Shown here in pieces: positions 23,171-33,359 of a stretch of 64,000 nucleotides of DNA (position 1 is the stretch's first letter; the number at the start of each line of letters is the position of its first letter). The stretch is from Leucobacter massiliensis (GTDB lineage: Bacteria > Actinomycetota > Actinomycetes > Actinomycetales > Microbacteriaceae). The notes below the pieces were generated by a model, which saw nothing but the letters and a program-made list of their open reading frames with translations, searched no databases and was not told where the DNA came from. The stretch covers positions 168,657 to 232,656 of the forward strand of contig NZ_MWZD01000012.1 in assembly GCF_002982315.1 (NCBI RefSeq). Direction: 5' to 3'. A program made the translations under genes and the position numbers.

Positions 23171-26100
23171 ATGACCAATCACGCACCGACGCCGAGGCGC
23201 GTCCGGCTTCGTTCGCTCATCGCCGCGACCGTGGCGGGGGCGCTGATCGCGGGGTCGTTCATCGCCGTGGGCGTGGGGGCGCAGAGCGCGCTCGCCGAGC
23301 AGCTGCGGCCGCTCGTCTCGGCCGAGCCCGCCGGCACCCTGGTGCTCGGCGAGGATGCAACGGTGGACGTGACGGTCTCGAACCCCCAGGGCGCTGACTC
23401 GATCTACAACCTCTCCGTGACGGTGCTCGTCCCCGACACGGTGGTGCTCGCCGGCGCCGAGCGCCTGGGCGAGCCCACGAGCAGCTACGAGGCGGGCACC
23501 CCCCTCGCCGGCCGGATTCCCGCCGGCGAGAACTGCGCCGCGCTCGGCCTGGACGGCGGCTCCGCCGCCACCGCCTGCTCCGTGCCTGCCGGAATGCGGC
23601 TGCTCGTCTTCGAGAACGTCTCCGATCTGCCGGCGGGCGCGCGCTTCGACTCCGTGCTGCGCCTGCGGCCCCGTGTCGACTCAGCACCCGAGGGGCAGCC
23701 GGCCGACGGCTTCCGCGTCGGCGACACGGTTCCGGTGCGCATCGGCGCCTACACGAGCTCCGATGAGCGCTACGTTCCGGTGTTCCCGGGCGCCACCGGC
23801 AAGGGCGGGGCCGTCGCGGAGGCGGCGACCTCGCCGCGGGGCGCCGCCGACATCGCGCCGCCCGTGCGAGCGCTGCGCGTGAGCAAGTCCGAGCCGAGCG
23901 ACGAGGGCAAGCTGCTGCGCGGCGTCCACGAGCAGAGCACCGTGTACACGATCACGGTCCACCACACCGGCGAGGGCGATCTCGGCTCGGCGACCGTGGT
24001 CGACTACCTTCCCGCCGGTCTCGAGTTCCTCGGCTGCGGCGCCGTCGACCACACGACGAACGCGAACGGAAACCGGGGAGGCGGCGCGGCCTCCACCGAG
24101 TACGACGGCGCCGGCCGCCTCGATGCGACGCCGGCCGTCGACGGCTGCCTGCCCGCGCAGACGGTGGAGGCGATCGAGATGACCCGGGAGATCGCCGACG
24201 CGTTCCCGGATCGGGGCCTTGAGGCCGGCAAGGTCTACACCCGGGTGACCTGGGATCTGGGTACCTGGGAGGCGGCGAGCGGAGGCGGATCTCCGCAGGT
24301 CTTCCCGGGCACGGCGGGCGAGACCGCCACGACGCGCATCAGCTACCGCGCCGGGATCCCGCTCTTCGAGAACACCCTCGACTTCGGCGACGGAGCACAG
24401 CCCGGCACCGACGGAGCGCAGACCGCGAATCTGGACAACAACCGCGGCGCGTCGACGCGGCACGGCGCCGATGCGGCGAGCGGCGACGCAGCGGACCCGA
24501 GCGCACGGGCCGCCCGCGCGCTCACCAACGTCGCCGTCGCCACGGGCGTGTGGAAGGGCGAGGAGTCCTCCGACGCCGGTGCGGAGACCGTGCAGGCGGT
24601 CGACGTGCGGATGGTGAAGCGCGTGCGCATCGGCGACTTCCCCGATGTGAGCGGCGGCTGGGGCTCGACGGCGTCGTTCGAGAAGGGCGACATCGCCGAC
24701 TACCGCCTGCGGCTCCAGACCAGCGAGTACGTGGGCGCCGAGCTCGACGGGGATGCCGCGAGCGGTGACGTGGTGACCGATGATCTCGCGAACGGCATGT
24801 GCCCGGTGTTCCCGAGTGCCGCTGTCGCCGGCGACGGCGACCCCGAGTTCGCGCTGATCGGTGCCGACGGCACCAGCACGGTCGTGGATCGCGACGCCTA
24901 CAACGCGAAGCTGCGCGAGCTCGGCCTCGGAGTGTGCACCTGGGGCGACCGTTTCACCGCCGACGCGCGCTTCGCGGGTGCCCAGCTGCTCGCGCTCTCC
25001 TTCGACACCACCAGCGGCCACTTCGTGCAGCGGTTCTCGCTGGCGCCGTCCGGGGCGCTGGCGGATCCGAACGCCACGCACGACGTGATCTACTCGGCCC
25101 GGCAGAACGCCAGCTACCTCGACACCGACGGCCAGGACGGAGCGACGAGCTCGGGCGACACGGTGCGCAACGACGCGACGGTGCGGGCGACGACGACCGC
25201 CCGCACCGGCGTGAACGGGCTCCTCGCCGCGGGCGGCGCGAGCGCGGGCGACCGCTTCCGGGTTTCCGACACCTCGGCGGCGCGCGTCGAAGCGCGCCTG
25301 AGCGCCATGGAGAAGACCGTGCTCCGGCACGACGCCGGCGTGGCGGACGCCGCGCAGCTCCTTGCGCTGGACCACCCCGAGCAGGGTGCGCCGGCGGATA
25401 TCTGGACGAAGGACGAGGCGACGCCGTTCGCCGTGGGGGACGAGGTCTGGTTCAAGATCCACTGGCGGCCCGCCGTCGGCGCGGATGTGCGCAACCCCGC
25501 GCTCAGCGATTTCCTCCCCGAGGGCGTCGAGTTCGACCGTGATCTGCTCGATGCGGGCAACCAGTGGCAGGACTCGCCGAACTTCCGGGCCGTGCTCAGC
25601 TCCGACGGGAACGCTCCCGTCGACGCCCGGCTGCCCATTGAGATGGGGAGCTGCGACATCACCTCGCCGCAGCAGGCGTATGCGGAGCTGGTGGGTCCCA
25701 TCGAGCTCGGGGACGGGGACCGCAAGCTGAGCTGGAAGCTCGGCTCGGACGCCTGCTTCCCGAACGACGCCCCCAGCGCCTCTCCCGACCGCTTCTGGCC
25801 CACCGGGGTGACGCTCGACCTGTACGTGCGGGTCACCGTAACCGACGCCGAGGCATTCGGCGTGAGCGATCTGAGCCAGAACCTCGCCAAGTACCAGCAG
25901 AACAACGTTGACGGCGAGATCTTCTTCCAGCGCGACCAGGCCGGTATCGCGCTCGACACGGGCGCCCGCCTCGTGAAGGGCATCGCCGACAACGACTACG
26001 CGGGGAGCCCCGCCGCCACGCGGAACGCCGGCGTCAACACGAACGCGGACGGTGACACGGCGGTGCAGCGGAACCGGGTTGCCTTCCGTCTCGACGTGAC

Positions 26101-29100
26101 CGCGCCCGCGACGACCACGGACGGCTACGAGATCTGGGATGCGCTGCCCGAGGGCGTGCACGCGGCCGACCTCGCGGGATACGGGGAGGACGCCGGCGAC
26201 CCGGCCGCGGTCTCCGCGACGGCCAGGCTCTGGGGCGAGGGCAGCGGTGACGCGCCGGTCGGCCTCTCCGCGCGCGCCTACGACTGGGCTGAGCTGCCGG
26301 CGAGCGTGAAGGACGACGTCGACCCCGCCTACGCGGGCCGCTCGATCGTCGTGTTCGCGGTGAACGGGGCCGTGCCCGGCACCACCCGCGCCACGGCCGA
26401 CGCGCCGGCGAAGGAGCGCGGCGTGACCCTCGGCTACACGCTCGTCGTCCCCGACGGGAGCGCCGGCCCGGCCGCCCTGTTGCAGCAGCGCTACGAGAAC
26501 ACCGCATCGATCGTCCAGTTCGACTACCGGAACGTGTCCGGCGGCACCACGACCGTCGTGCCCAGCCGCGAGCCGGGCCAGGGCCGCGTCGAGACCGGCG
26601 CCGCGTGGGGCGGCGGGTCTCCGGCGGACACGACGATCCCCGTGTCCGCCCGCCAGGCGGACCCCGCCTCCGGCGAGCTCGCCATCCCCGCAGACCTCGC
26701 GAGCGATCCCTCCGGCTTCCAGCTGCCGAACGCCTCCGTCGAGAAGACACTCGTCGCCACCGAACTCGGCACGGACACCGACCCGCTCAACCTGCCCGGC
26801 GTCATCGTGCAGGGCGAGTATGCGACCTTCGACTACTCGGTGACGGTCCCCGCGCACGCCACCGTGCGCGACGGCCTGCTCTTCGACGCGGGCCGCTTCG
26901 TGGGCCAGGGCACCGGCGGGAGCGCCATGACCCCCGGCTCGGCGAAGTACCAGGTGCGCTCGGCCACCCTCGTCGACGGCGACGGGGCCCCGATCGACGT
27001 GCCTGCGGGGTTCACCCTCGACGAGCAGGGGAAGCTGAGCTTCCCCGGGTACTACAGCTCGGGCGAGCAGCCGCGCACCTTCACCGTCAGGCTCGTCGTC
27101 TGGACGCCCGACATCGACGCCTCGCATCCGGCGCAGAGCCCGCTGCCGAACGCCGACCGACCCCAGATCGCGAATGGCGAGACGCTGCGCAACACGGCGC
27201 ACTTCGACTCGAAGAACACGGCGGGCGGCCAGAACGACCGCGTCTCGGACAGCGCCGAGGTGCAGTACCGCGAGCCCGATCTGCGGGTCACGAAGTCCGC
27301 GAGCCCCGCGAGTAACGTGCGCGCGGGCGAGTCGATCACCTTCACCCTCTCGGTCACGAACACGGGACGTGTCGCGAGCTACGACAACGTCGTGGTCGAC
27401 ACGGTGCCCGCGGGCCTCAAGGTCGACCCGGCGCAGGCCGCGCTCGCCGGAGCGAGCTTCGACGACGCGCAGGCGCTGCGCGACGGGCTCGGCGGCACGA
27501 TCACGTGGCGCGCCGAGCAGTTCCCGCAGCTGGCCCGCGTGCCGAACACCGCGGGACTGAGCTACACGGCCGTGATCGACCCGACGACGGGCGCGGGCCG
27601 CAGCTACACGAACACGGTGCGGGTCACCGGCGCCACGCTGCCCGGCACCCTGCCCGGCGCAGACGCCCGGCGCGGCGACCGCACGCACACGGCGAGCGCG
27701 ACCGTGACCGCCATCACCGCTGCGATCGCGAAGGGCGTGCGGATCGCCGGCTCCTCCGCGGCGTTCGGCCGCTCCGCCTCAGCGCCGATCGGGCAGACGA
27801 TGGAGTACCAGGTCGATGTGACCCTGCGCGCGAACGTCCACTACTACGCGCCGCGCATCACCGACCAGCTGCCCGCAGGCGCCGTGCTGGACGAGGCGTC
27901 GATCCTCGGCCCGGAGGTCGTGGGCGACGGTGAGCCGCTGGGCGGATCCTGGACCCACTCCCGCTCGGGTTCGACGCACAGCTGGAACTACGACGGAGAC
28001 ATCGGATCCGCGCAGTCCGAGCGTGTCCTGCGCCTCAGCTACCGCGTCGATCTGACGAATGCCGTGCCGTTCTCGACGAACGCGCTGCCCAACACCGCTC
28101 GTTTCAGCTGGGATCGGGTGAAGGGCGACGACAGCACGCGGACGACGCTCCAGCAGGCGGCGACCGTGAACGTGCAGAACCCGCAGCTCAGGATCGTGAA
28201 GCAGCTCGACGGGCAGGACGCGGTGAAGCGGGCCCCCGACGCCGCACTGCCCTACACGCTGACGGTGACCAACACGGGCAGTACGCCTGCGCACCACGTG
28301 ACCGTCACGGACGCGGTGCCGGCGGGCGTCGTGGTGGATCCCGCGAGCATCTCCCACGGGGGCACGATCTCCGGCGCCGGGGCGAACGGGGGCGGCACGA
28401 TCAGCTGGACCCTGGAGGGCCCGCTCGATCCTCAGAGCGGCACCGGAGGCAACAAGCAGATCGTCCTCGCCTACGCGGCGGAGTTCGCCGCGCCCGGCGC
28501 GCTGCAGGCTTCCGCGGACGGGCTCGGCTCGGCGCTCGTCAACACCGCGAGCGTCACCGGCTTCGAGTCGTTCCCCCGCGACCCGGAGGAGCCGGGGACG
28601 GCCGTGGGCCGGAGCTACACGCCGGGCCAGGGCGGACAGCCCGCGGTGCGCGACACCGCCGAGGCCCGCGCCCTCTTCCCCAGCGTCAGCCTCGACAAGC
28701 GCGCCTCCGACGTCACCCTCGCCCACGTCGGTGAGAGCTTCGGTTGGACGCTCACCCTCGTGAACGGCGGCCAGGGCGCCGCGCAGACGGTGGACGTGAA
28801 CGATGTGCTGCCGAAGCACTGGAGCTACGACCCCGGTTCGGCCCCGATCAGCGTGGGAGGCGCCCCCGCGGTGCCGCTCGCGGAGCCGGTGACGGGCGCC
28901 GGTGAGGGCGGCGAGGCCGGGCGGACCATCCTGAGCTGGCACCTCGGCGCCGATGCCCCGGCTTCGCCCATCATCCCCGGCTCCGCGTCCGGCGCGACGG
29001 CGACGCAGCGGACGGTCGTCATCACCTTCACCGCGACCCCGCAGGCCGAGGCGACGAGCGACGCCGGTGCCGGGCTGACCGTCCCGCACACCAACGCCCT

Positions 29101-32100
29101 GCGCGCGGTCGTCACCGACACGGCGGGCGCCACCGGGAACGCCTCGGCCGCCGCGTACGCGGGCGCACCGGACACCGCCGACGCCTTCCTCGGCTCGGCC
29201 GACCTCGCCGTCACGAAGACGGGCGCCGCCGATCCGATCCTCGCGGGCACGAGCGACGCGCCCGCCTGGAGCATCGTGGTCGAGAACCGCGGCCCCGACA
29301 CGGCCGAGGGTCCGATCACGGTGCGCGACACCACCGGCGAGCTGCCCGCGGGCGTGACGGTGAGCGGCGTGAGCGGCGCCGGCTGGAACTGCGAGGCTCC
29401 GGCGCGGGACGCCGGATCCGGTGCCACCGGCTTCAGCTGCACGCGCAGCGACGCCACTGAGTCCCTCGCGGCGGGGGCCGAGTTCCCGCCGATCGAGGTC
29501 CGCGTGAGCGTCGACGCCGCGCAGGCGCCGGTGAGCGCAGCAGACGCGCTGAGCAACACGGCGGAGGTGCGGGCCGGTCGCACGCACGATCCCGACCCCG
29601 GCAACAACACGGACTCGGCCGGCATCACGGTCGCCGCCAGCGCCGATCTGGCGCTCGAGAAGACCGTGACGACCGCCGCGCCGAACGCGGGGGCGCGCAT
29701 CACCTGGCAGCTCAGCCCCCGCAACCTCGGCCCCTCGGTGTCGGTGAGCACCTCCGAGCGCCCGATCACGATCACCGACACGGTGCCGCGGGGCGTGAGC
29801 GGCGTCACCTTCGCGGACGCCTCGGGCAGCTGGTCGGCGACCCCGCCGGCCGCGGGCTCGTGGAGCGCGGGCGACACGATCACCTGGACGTACACCGGCT
29901 CCGCGATGCCGCTCGGCGCGGCCCCCGCCATCACCCTCACCGGCACGATCGATGCCGGCTGGACCGAGGGCGCCATCAGCAACACGGCGCTCCTCAGCCC
30001 GGGCGCCACGCCGGACCCGGACTTCGCCGGCGACCCGGCCGCACCCGGATACGAGCGGCAGAACAACCGCTCGGTCGTCTCGGTCACCCCCGGCGACGCC
30101 ACCGACATCGCCGTCTCTAAGACCCGCGTCGTCTGGGACCAGGCGGCGGGGGCGTGGCTGCCGACGACCGCGGCCGTCGAGTGGGGAGCCCCCGTCAGCT
30201 ATCTCGTGACCGTCGTCAACGCGGGTCCCGCGATGGCGCGCGAGGTGACCGTCGTGGAGGAGGCCCCCGACGGGCTCAGCTATCGCGAGCACCGCAGCGT
30301 CGCCGGCGAGTGGGGTCACACGGGCGGCGGGAAGAACGCGGCCGGCACGACGAAGGAGGGCTGGGACACCTTCACCCTCGACGGCGCGCAGGCGGCGGGC
30401 GAGGAGCATGCGCGCTCCTTCGTGGTGAGCTACAACACGGATCCGGGGATGCCGGCGGGCACCGTCATCGACAACTGGGTGGAGGAGTCCGCGGCGAACG
30501 CGCTCGGCAAGCCGCGCGCGCTCAGCACGACCGGCTCTTCCCGGGTCGCGGATCTCGGCGTCGTGAAGTCGCACGAGGGGCTCGCCGTCGCGGGCTCCAC
30601 CCTCGACTTCACGATCGTGGCGACGAACAACGGCCCGAGCGTGTCGGACGGCCCGATCGAGATCGCCGACGAGCTGCCGGCAGGCTTCGGCTACGTGCCC
30701 GGCTCCGCGCGCGTGCGCGTCGCCGGGGCCGAGCCGCTCGCCATCGAGCCGGCCGTCGACGGCCGGCGCCTCAGCTGGACGCCCGTGGCGGAGGGCGGGA
30801 CGCTCGCGAGCGGGGCGACGATCGAGATCTCGCTGACCGCCTCGATCGACGCGCAGCTCGGCGCCCAGCGGGGAGTCGTGAATCGTGCGACGGTCGACGC
30901 ACCCGGCGACCCCAACCCGGGCAACGACTTCTGGGACGACCCGGTGGACGTCGAGACGCGCGCGGCCATGACCATCGTGAAGGAGGTCGCGCCGGGCCCG
31001 TGGATCGCGGGAACGGACGTCGCCTACACCCTCACCGTCACCAACGAGGGCCCCTCCGCGGTGGCCGCCTCGGTGACGGACGCCCTTCCGGCGGGACTGA
31101 CGCTGCGCTCCGTCTCCGGCGAGGGATGGGAGTGCGCTCCGGTCACCGAAGGTGCGACCGTCGCGAACTGCGACTACGCGGCGAACGACGGACTGCACGC
31201 GGTCGGCGCCGGCGCGTCCACGACGATCACGGTCGTCGCGCGGATCGCGTCGAACGCGCCGGAGACGGCGGAGGGCGAGTCGCCGCTGACGAACGTTGCC
31301 GAACTCGGCTGGGTCGACGGCGAGGGGCCGAAGCGCGTCGACGACACGGCCGAGATCCGGGTCACGAGCGACGCGGACCTCGCGCTCGCCAAAACCGTCG
31401 TGGACCCGTCCGACGACGTCAGCGAGGTGACGGGGGCCGTCGCCGGCGAGCGGGCGCGCTACCGCCTGGAGGTGCGCAACCTCGGTCCCAGCGACGCGCT
31501 CGCTCCGATCACCGTGACCGATACGCTGCCCGCCGGACTCAGCTTCGCGGGGCTCGCGGGCGGTGCCTCGGGCGCCTGGAGCGCGCGTGCGGAGGCCGAG
31601 GATCCCGCCGCTCCGGCGGATCCCGGCGCCCGGCAGCGGATCGTGTTCACCCTGCTGCCCGACGGCACCGGCCTCGCGGCCGGACAGGACGCGCCCCCGA
31701 TCCTGTTCGACGTGCAACTCGATCCTGCGCTGCAGCCCACCTCCGGCGCCGAAGCCTCCGCGCTCGTGAACTCGGCGACCGTGAGCTCCGGCACCCGGGA
31801 CAGCCGGGAGGAGAACAACACCGACACGGCGGAGCTGCAGGTGACTCGCGAGGCCGACCTCGCAGTCGTCAAGAACCACGCGCCCGAGCGGGTCCGGATC
31901 GGCGACGAGCTGCCCTTCGGCATCGTCGTGTCGAACAACGGCCCGTCGGCGGCGAGCGGGGTGACCGTCACCGACCGGGTGCCGGCGGGGCTCGAGGTGC
32001 TCAGCGCGGTGGGCGACAGCGCCGAGGGATGGACGATCGTGTCGCTCGCACCGGAGGCGGACGGCGGGACCACGGTGGTCGCGCAGCGCGCGGACGCGGA

Positions 32101-32764
32101 GGAGCAGCTCGCTCCCGGCGCGGCGACGCCGCCCCTCACGGTGCTGACGCGCGTGCTCGAGTCCGCCTACCCCGCCGTGACGAACGTTGCGACGGTGGAC
32201 GGCGCGGAGCCGGACCGGGATCCCGCGAACAATCGCGCCGAGGATCCCGTGGCGGTGCCGCCCCTCGTCACCCTGCTCACCGAGAAGACCGCCGTGGGGC
32301 CGTTCGCGGTCGGCGAGGTCGGCGAGTATCGCATCGTCGTGGAGAACGCGGGACCGACCGCCGATCCCGGGCCGATCACGGTGACCGACGCGCTCCCCGC
32401 CGGCCTCAGCTTCCACGACTCGCCCGACGCCGGCGTCACGGTCGACGGCGAAGTGGTGAGCTGGCTCCTGCCCGAGGGCCTCGCCGTGGGGGAGCGGGCC
32501 GAGCTGACGCTGCGGGTGTCCGTGGGCGCCGCAGCGTACCCCTCGGTGACGAACGTCGTGCAGGTGTCGAGCGGCGCGGAACTGACGCCGGAGTCGCGAA
32601 CGAGCGACGACGCGGTGGTGCGGGTTGCGGCGGCCGAGCCGGTGCCGCCGCTCGCCGTCACAGGCGCCGATCTCGCGGCACTGGCCGTGCTCGGGGCCCT
32701 GCTGCTGTGCCTCGCGGCGGCGCTGCTCCTGGCAGCCCGGCGCCGTCGCCCGGACGCGGCATAG
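23171..32764 (+). CDS. Giant DUF11-repeat surface protein with LAVTG sorting signal
   Basis: 3,197-residue secreted, wall-anchored protein. A signal peptide (RRVRLRSLIAATVAGALIAG, cleavage after ALA at residue 42) is followed by about 17 modules of the DUF11/isopeptide-like beta-sandwich type. Each starts near a V-x-K-T/S segment and contains YTLTVTNTGxS and TDxLPAGL-like strands. The C-terminus has LAVTG (residues 3161-3165), a hydrophobic helix and an RRRR tail, the layout recognised by class E sortases. No sortase gene is in the window. Such proteins form stalks or adhesins. ATG 23171 has AGGGGAA about 10 nt upstream; frame-compatible sequence before it (from 23027) lacks protein features. 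It stands alone with a strong terminator. Confidence 0.93.
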   Translation: MTNHAPTPRRVRLRSLIAATVAGALIAGSFIAVGVGAQSALAEQLRPLVSAEPAGTLVLGEDATVDVTVSNPQGADSIYNLSVTVLVPDTVVLAGAERLGEPTSSYEAGTPLAGRIPAGENCAALGLDGGSAATACSVPAGMRLLVFENVSDLPAGARFDSVLRLRPRVDSAPEGQPADGFRVGDTVPVRIGAYTSSDERYVPVFPGATGKGGAVAEAATSPRGAADIAPPVRALRVSKSEPSDEGKLLRGVHEQSTVYTITVHHTGEGDLGSATVVDYLPAGLEFLGCGAVDHTTNANGNRGGGAASTEYDGAGRLDATPAVDGCLPAQTVEAIEMTREIADAFPDRGLEAGKVYTRVTWDLGTWEAASGGGSPQVFPGTAGETATTRISYRAGIPLFENTLDFGDGAQPGTDGAQTANLDNNRGASTRHGADAASGDAADPSARAARALTNVAVATGVWKGEESSDAGAETVQAVDVRMVKRVRIGDFPDVSGGWGSTASFEKGDIADYRLRLQTSEYVGAELDGDAASGDVVTDDLANGMCPVFPSAAVAGDGDPEFALIGADGTSTVVDRDAYNAKLRELGLGVCTWGDRFTADARFAGAQLLALSFDTTSGHFVQRFSLAPSGALADPNATHDVIYSARQNASYLDTDGQDGATSSGDTVRNDATVRATTTARTGVNGLLAAGGASAGDRFRVSDTSAARVEARLSAMEKTVLRHDAGVADAAQLLALDHPEQGAPADIWTKDEATPFAVGDEVWFKIHWRPAVGADVRNPALSDFLPEGVEFDRDLLDAGNQWQDSPNFRAVLSSDGNAPVDARLPIEMGSCDITSPQQAYAELVGPIELGDGDRKLSWKLGSDACFPNDAPSASPDRFWPTGVTLDLYVRVTVTDAEAFGVSDLSQNLAKYQQNNVDGEIFFQRDQAGIALDTGARLVKGIADNDYAGSPAATRNAGVNTNADGDTAVQRNRVAFRLDVTAPATTTDGYEIWDALPEGVHAADLAGYGEDAGDPAAVSATARLWGEGSGDAPVGLSARAYDWAELPASVKDDVDPAYAGRSIVVFAVNGAVPGTTRATADAPAKERGVTLGYTLVVPDGSAGPAALLQQRYENTASIVQFDYRNVSGGTTTVVPSREPGQGRVETGAAWGGGSPADTTIPVSARQADPASGELAIPADLASDPSGFQLPNASVEKTLVATELGTDTDPLNLPGVIVQGEYATFDYSVTVPAHATVRDGLLFDAGRFVGQGTGGSAMTPGSAKYQVRSATLVDGDGAPIDVPAGFTLDEQGKLSFPGYYSSGEQPRTFTVRLVVWTPDIDASHPAQSPLPNADRPQIANGETLRNTAHFDSKNTAGGQNDRVSDSAEVQYREPDLRVTKSASPASNVRAGESITFTLSVTNTGRVASYDNVVVDTVPAGLKVDPAQAALAGASFDDAQALRDGLGGTITWRAEQFPQLARVPNTAGLSYTAVIDPTTGAGRSYTNTVRVTGATLPGTLPGADARRGDRTHTASATVTAITAAIAKGVRIAGSSAAFGRSASAPIGQTMEYQVDVTLRANVHYYAPRITDQLPAGAVLDEASILGPEVVGDGEPLGGSWTHSRSGSTHSWNYDGDIGSAQSERVLRLSYRVDLTNAVPFSTNALPNTARFSWDRVKGDDSTRTTLQQAATVNVQNPQLRIVKQLDGQDAVKRAPDAALPYTLTVTNTGSTPAHHVTVTDAVPAGVVVDPASISHGGTISGAGANGGGTISWTLEGPLDPQSGTGGNKQIVLAYAAEFAAPGALQASADGLGSALVNTASVTGFESFPRDPEEPGTAVGRSYTPGQGGQPAVRDTAEARALFPSVSLDKRASDVTLAHVGESFGWTLTLVNGGQGAAQTVDVNDVLPKHWSYDPGSAPISVGGAPAVPLAEPVTGAGEGGEAGRTILSWHLGADAPASPIIPGSASGATATQRTVVITFTATPQAEATSDAGAGLTVPHTNALRAVVTDTAGATGNASAAAYAGAPDTADAFLGSADLAVTKTGAADPILAGTSDAPAWSIVVENRGPDTAEGPITVRDTTGELPAGVTVSGVSGAGWNCEAPARDAGSGATGFSCTRSDATESLAAGAEFPPIEVRVSVDAAQAPVSAADALSNTAEVRAGRTHDPDPGNNTDSAGITVAASADLALEKTVTTAAPNAGARITWQLSPRNLGPSVSVSTSERPITITDTVPRGVSGVTFADASGSWSATPPAAGSWSAGDTITWTYTGSAMPLGAAPAITLTGTIDAGWTEGAISNTALLSPGATPDPDFAGDPAAPGYERQNNRSVVSVTPGDATDIAVSKTRVVWDQAAGAWLPTTAAVEWGAPVSYLVTVVNAGPAMAREVTVVEEAPDGLSYREHRSVAGEWGHTGGGKNAAGTTKEGWDTFTLDGAQAAGEEHARSFVVSYNTDPGMPAGTVIDNWVEESAANALGKPRALSTTGSSRVADLGVVKSHEGLAVAGSTLDFTIVATNNGPSVSDGPIEIADELPAGFGYVPGSARVRVAGAEPLAIEPAVDGRRLSWTPVAEGGTLASGATIEISLTASIDAQLGAQRGVVNRATVDAPGDPNPGNDFWDDPVDVETRAAMTIVKEVAPGPWIAGTDVAYTLTVTNEGPSAVAASVTDALPAGLTLRSVSGEGWECAPVTEGATVANCDYAANDGLHAVGAGASTTITVVARIASNAPETAEGESPLTNVAELGWVDGEGPKRVDDTAEIRVTSDADLALAKTVVDPSDDVSEVTGAVAGERARYRLEVRNLGPSDALAPITVTDTLPAGLSFAGLAGGASGAWSARAEAEDPAAPADPGARQRIVFTLLPDGTGLAAGQDAPPILFDVQLDPALQPTSGAEASALVNSATVSSGTRDSREENNTDTAELQVTREADLAVVKNHAPERVRIGDELPFGIVVSNNGPSAASGVTVTDRVPAGLEVLSAVGDSAEGWTIVSLAPEADGGTTVVAQRADAEEQLAPGAATPPLTVLTRVLESAYPAVTNVATVDGAEPDRDPANNRAEDPVAVPPLVTLLTEKTAVGPFAVGEVGEYRIVVENAGPTADPGPITVTDALPAGLSFHDSPDAGVTVDGEVVSWLLPEGLAVGERAELTLRVSVGAAAYPSVTNVVQVSSGAELTPESRTSDDAVVRVAAAEPVPPLAVTGADLAALAVLGALLLCLAAALLLAARRRRPDAA

Positions 32765-32768
32765 CGCT

Positions 32769-32803
32769 CACGGGATCCCGGGCACCGAGTCCGGGATCCC
32801 GTG
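32769..32803. terminator. Strong hairpin after the giant surface protein
   Basis: A 13-bp perfect stem (32769-32781 with 32791-32803, core CGGGATCCCG) and a 9-nt loop follow the stop codon directly. It lies between convergent genes and may act on both strands. No T-run. Confidence 0.75.
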
Positions 32804-32818
32804 GGAGAGCCCGCCGGC

Positions 32819-33196
32819 TCAGCTCTCGACGTCGCGACCGCGCAGGCGATCCAGCTCGCGGCGCTCCCGCTTCGTCGGCCTTCCGGCGCCGCGATCCCGC
32901 AGCACCGGTGCCGGCCGCTCGACGCGAGGAGGCGCGGGCGGGGTGAGATCCTCGAAGTGCTTCGCCGCCTCGGCGGCGCTTCCCCGGCGCAGCGGCAGGC
33001 CGGTGACCCGGTACACGCGGTCGAAGCCGTGCAGGCGCACCCGCACCTCATCGCCCAGCCGCACCGGCTGCGCCGCCTTCGCCGTCGCGCCGTTCACCCG
33101 CACGTGCCCCGCCCGGCAGGCGGCCGTGGCCTGGCTGCGGGTCTTGGCGAGGCGCACGCCCCACACCCAGGTGTCCACCCGCACGCTCTCGCCCAT
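32819..33196 (-). CDS. S4-domain RNA-binding protein (Hsp15/RqcP-like)
   Basis: 125-residue protein. The S4 RNA-binding fold spans residues 5-65 (VRVDTWVWGVRLAKTRSQAT, then GHVRVNGATAKAAQPVRLGD), and the basic C-terminal tail GRPTKRERRELDRLRG binds RNA. This layout is that of Hsp15/HslR, which recycles stalled large ribosomal subunits, and of RqcP in Gram-positives, which assists Ala-tailing in ribosome quality control. Which role applies is not decided. A TAGCAT -10 box (complement of 33203-33208) ends 6 nt before the ATG, so the message is probably leaderless. Confidence 0.9.
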   Translation of the reverse strand: MGESVRVDTWVWGVRLAKTRSQATAACRAGHVRVNGATAKAAQPVRLGDEVRVRLHGFDRVYRVTGLPLRRGSAAEAAKHFEDLTPPAPPRVERPAPVLRDRGAGRPTKRERRELDRLRGRDVES

Positions 33197-33241
33197 GCCT
33201 CGATGCTAGTGTCCCTGGCACCGGCGGCCTCTGCGAGGCGG

Positions 33242-33314
33242 GCGTGTACCTTTCTCGCGAGCGTGTATCCCAAGTACCGTGCGCAAGGTACACGCCAGCG
33301 AAAGAGGTACACGC
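33242..33314. promoter_or_regulatory. 73-bp dyad of four GCGTGTACCT boxes
   Basis: Two boxes on the plus strand (33242-33251 GCGTGTACCT; 33261-33270 GCGTGTATCC) and two inverted boxes (33286-33295 and 33305-33314, both AGGTACACGC) are arranged with exact symmetry around position 33278. Adjacent boxes in each arm are 19 nt apart, close to two helical turns. The element fills the divergent gap between the S4-protein gene and yigZ. It looks like a cooperative operator or a structured repeat; no known consensus is recognised. Confidence 0.65.
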
Positions 33315-33359
33315 TTGCGGGCTGCGGCCTCCGGAACTCCCGCCTGAGAGGATGGCTGG

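Noticed and set aside
23681..32416. Two very long open frames on the minus strand (23681-27688 and 27779-32416) opposite the giant surface protein
   Set aside because: They have no domains, are rich in Arg/His/Gly/Ala as expected for antisense frames of GC-rich genes, and the plus-strand frame has a signal peptide, repeats and a sorting signal.
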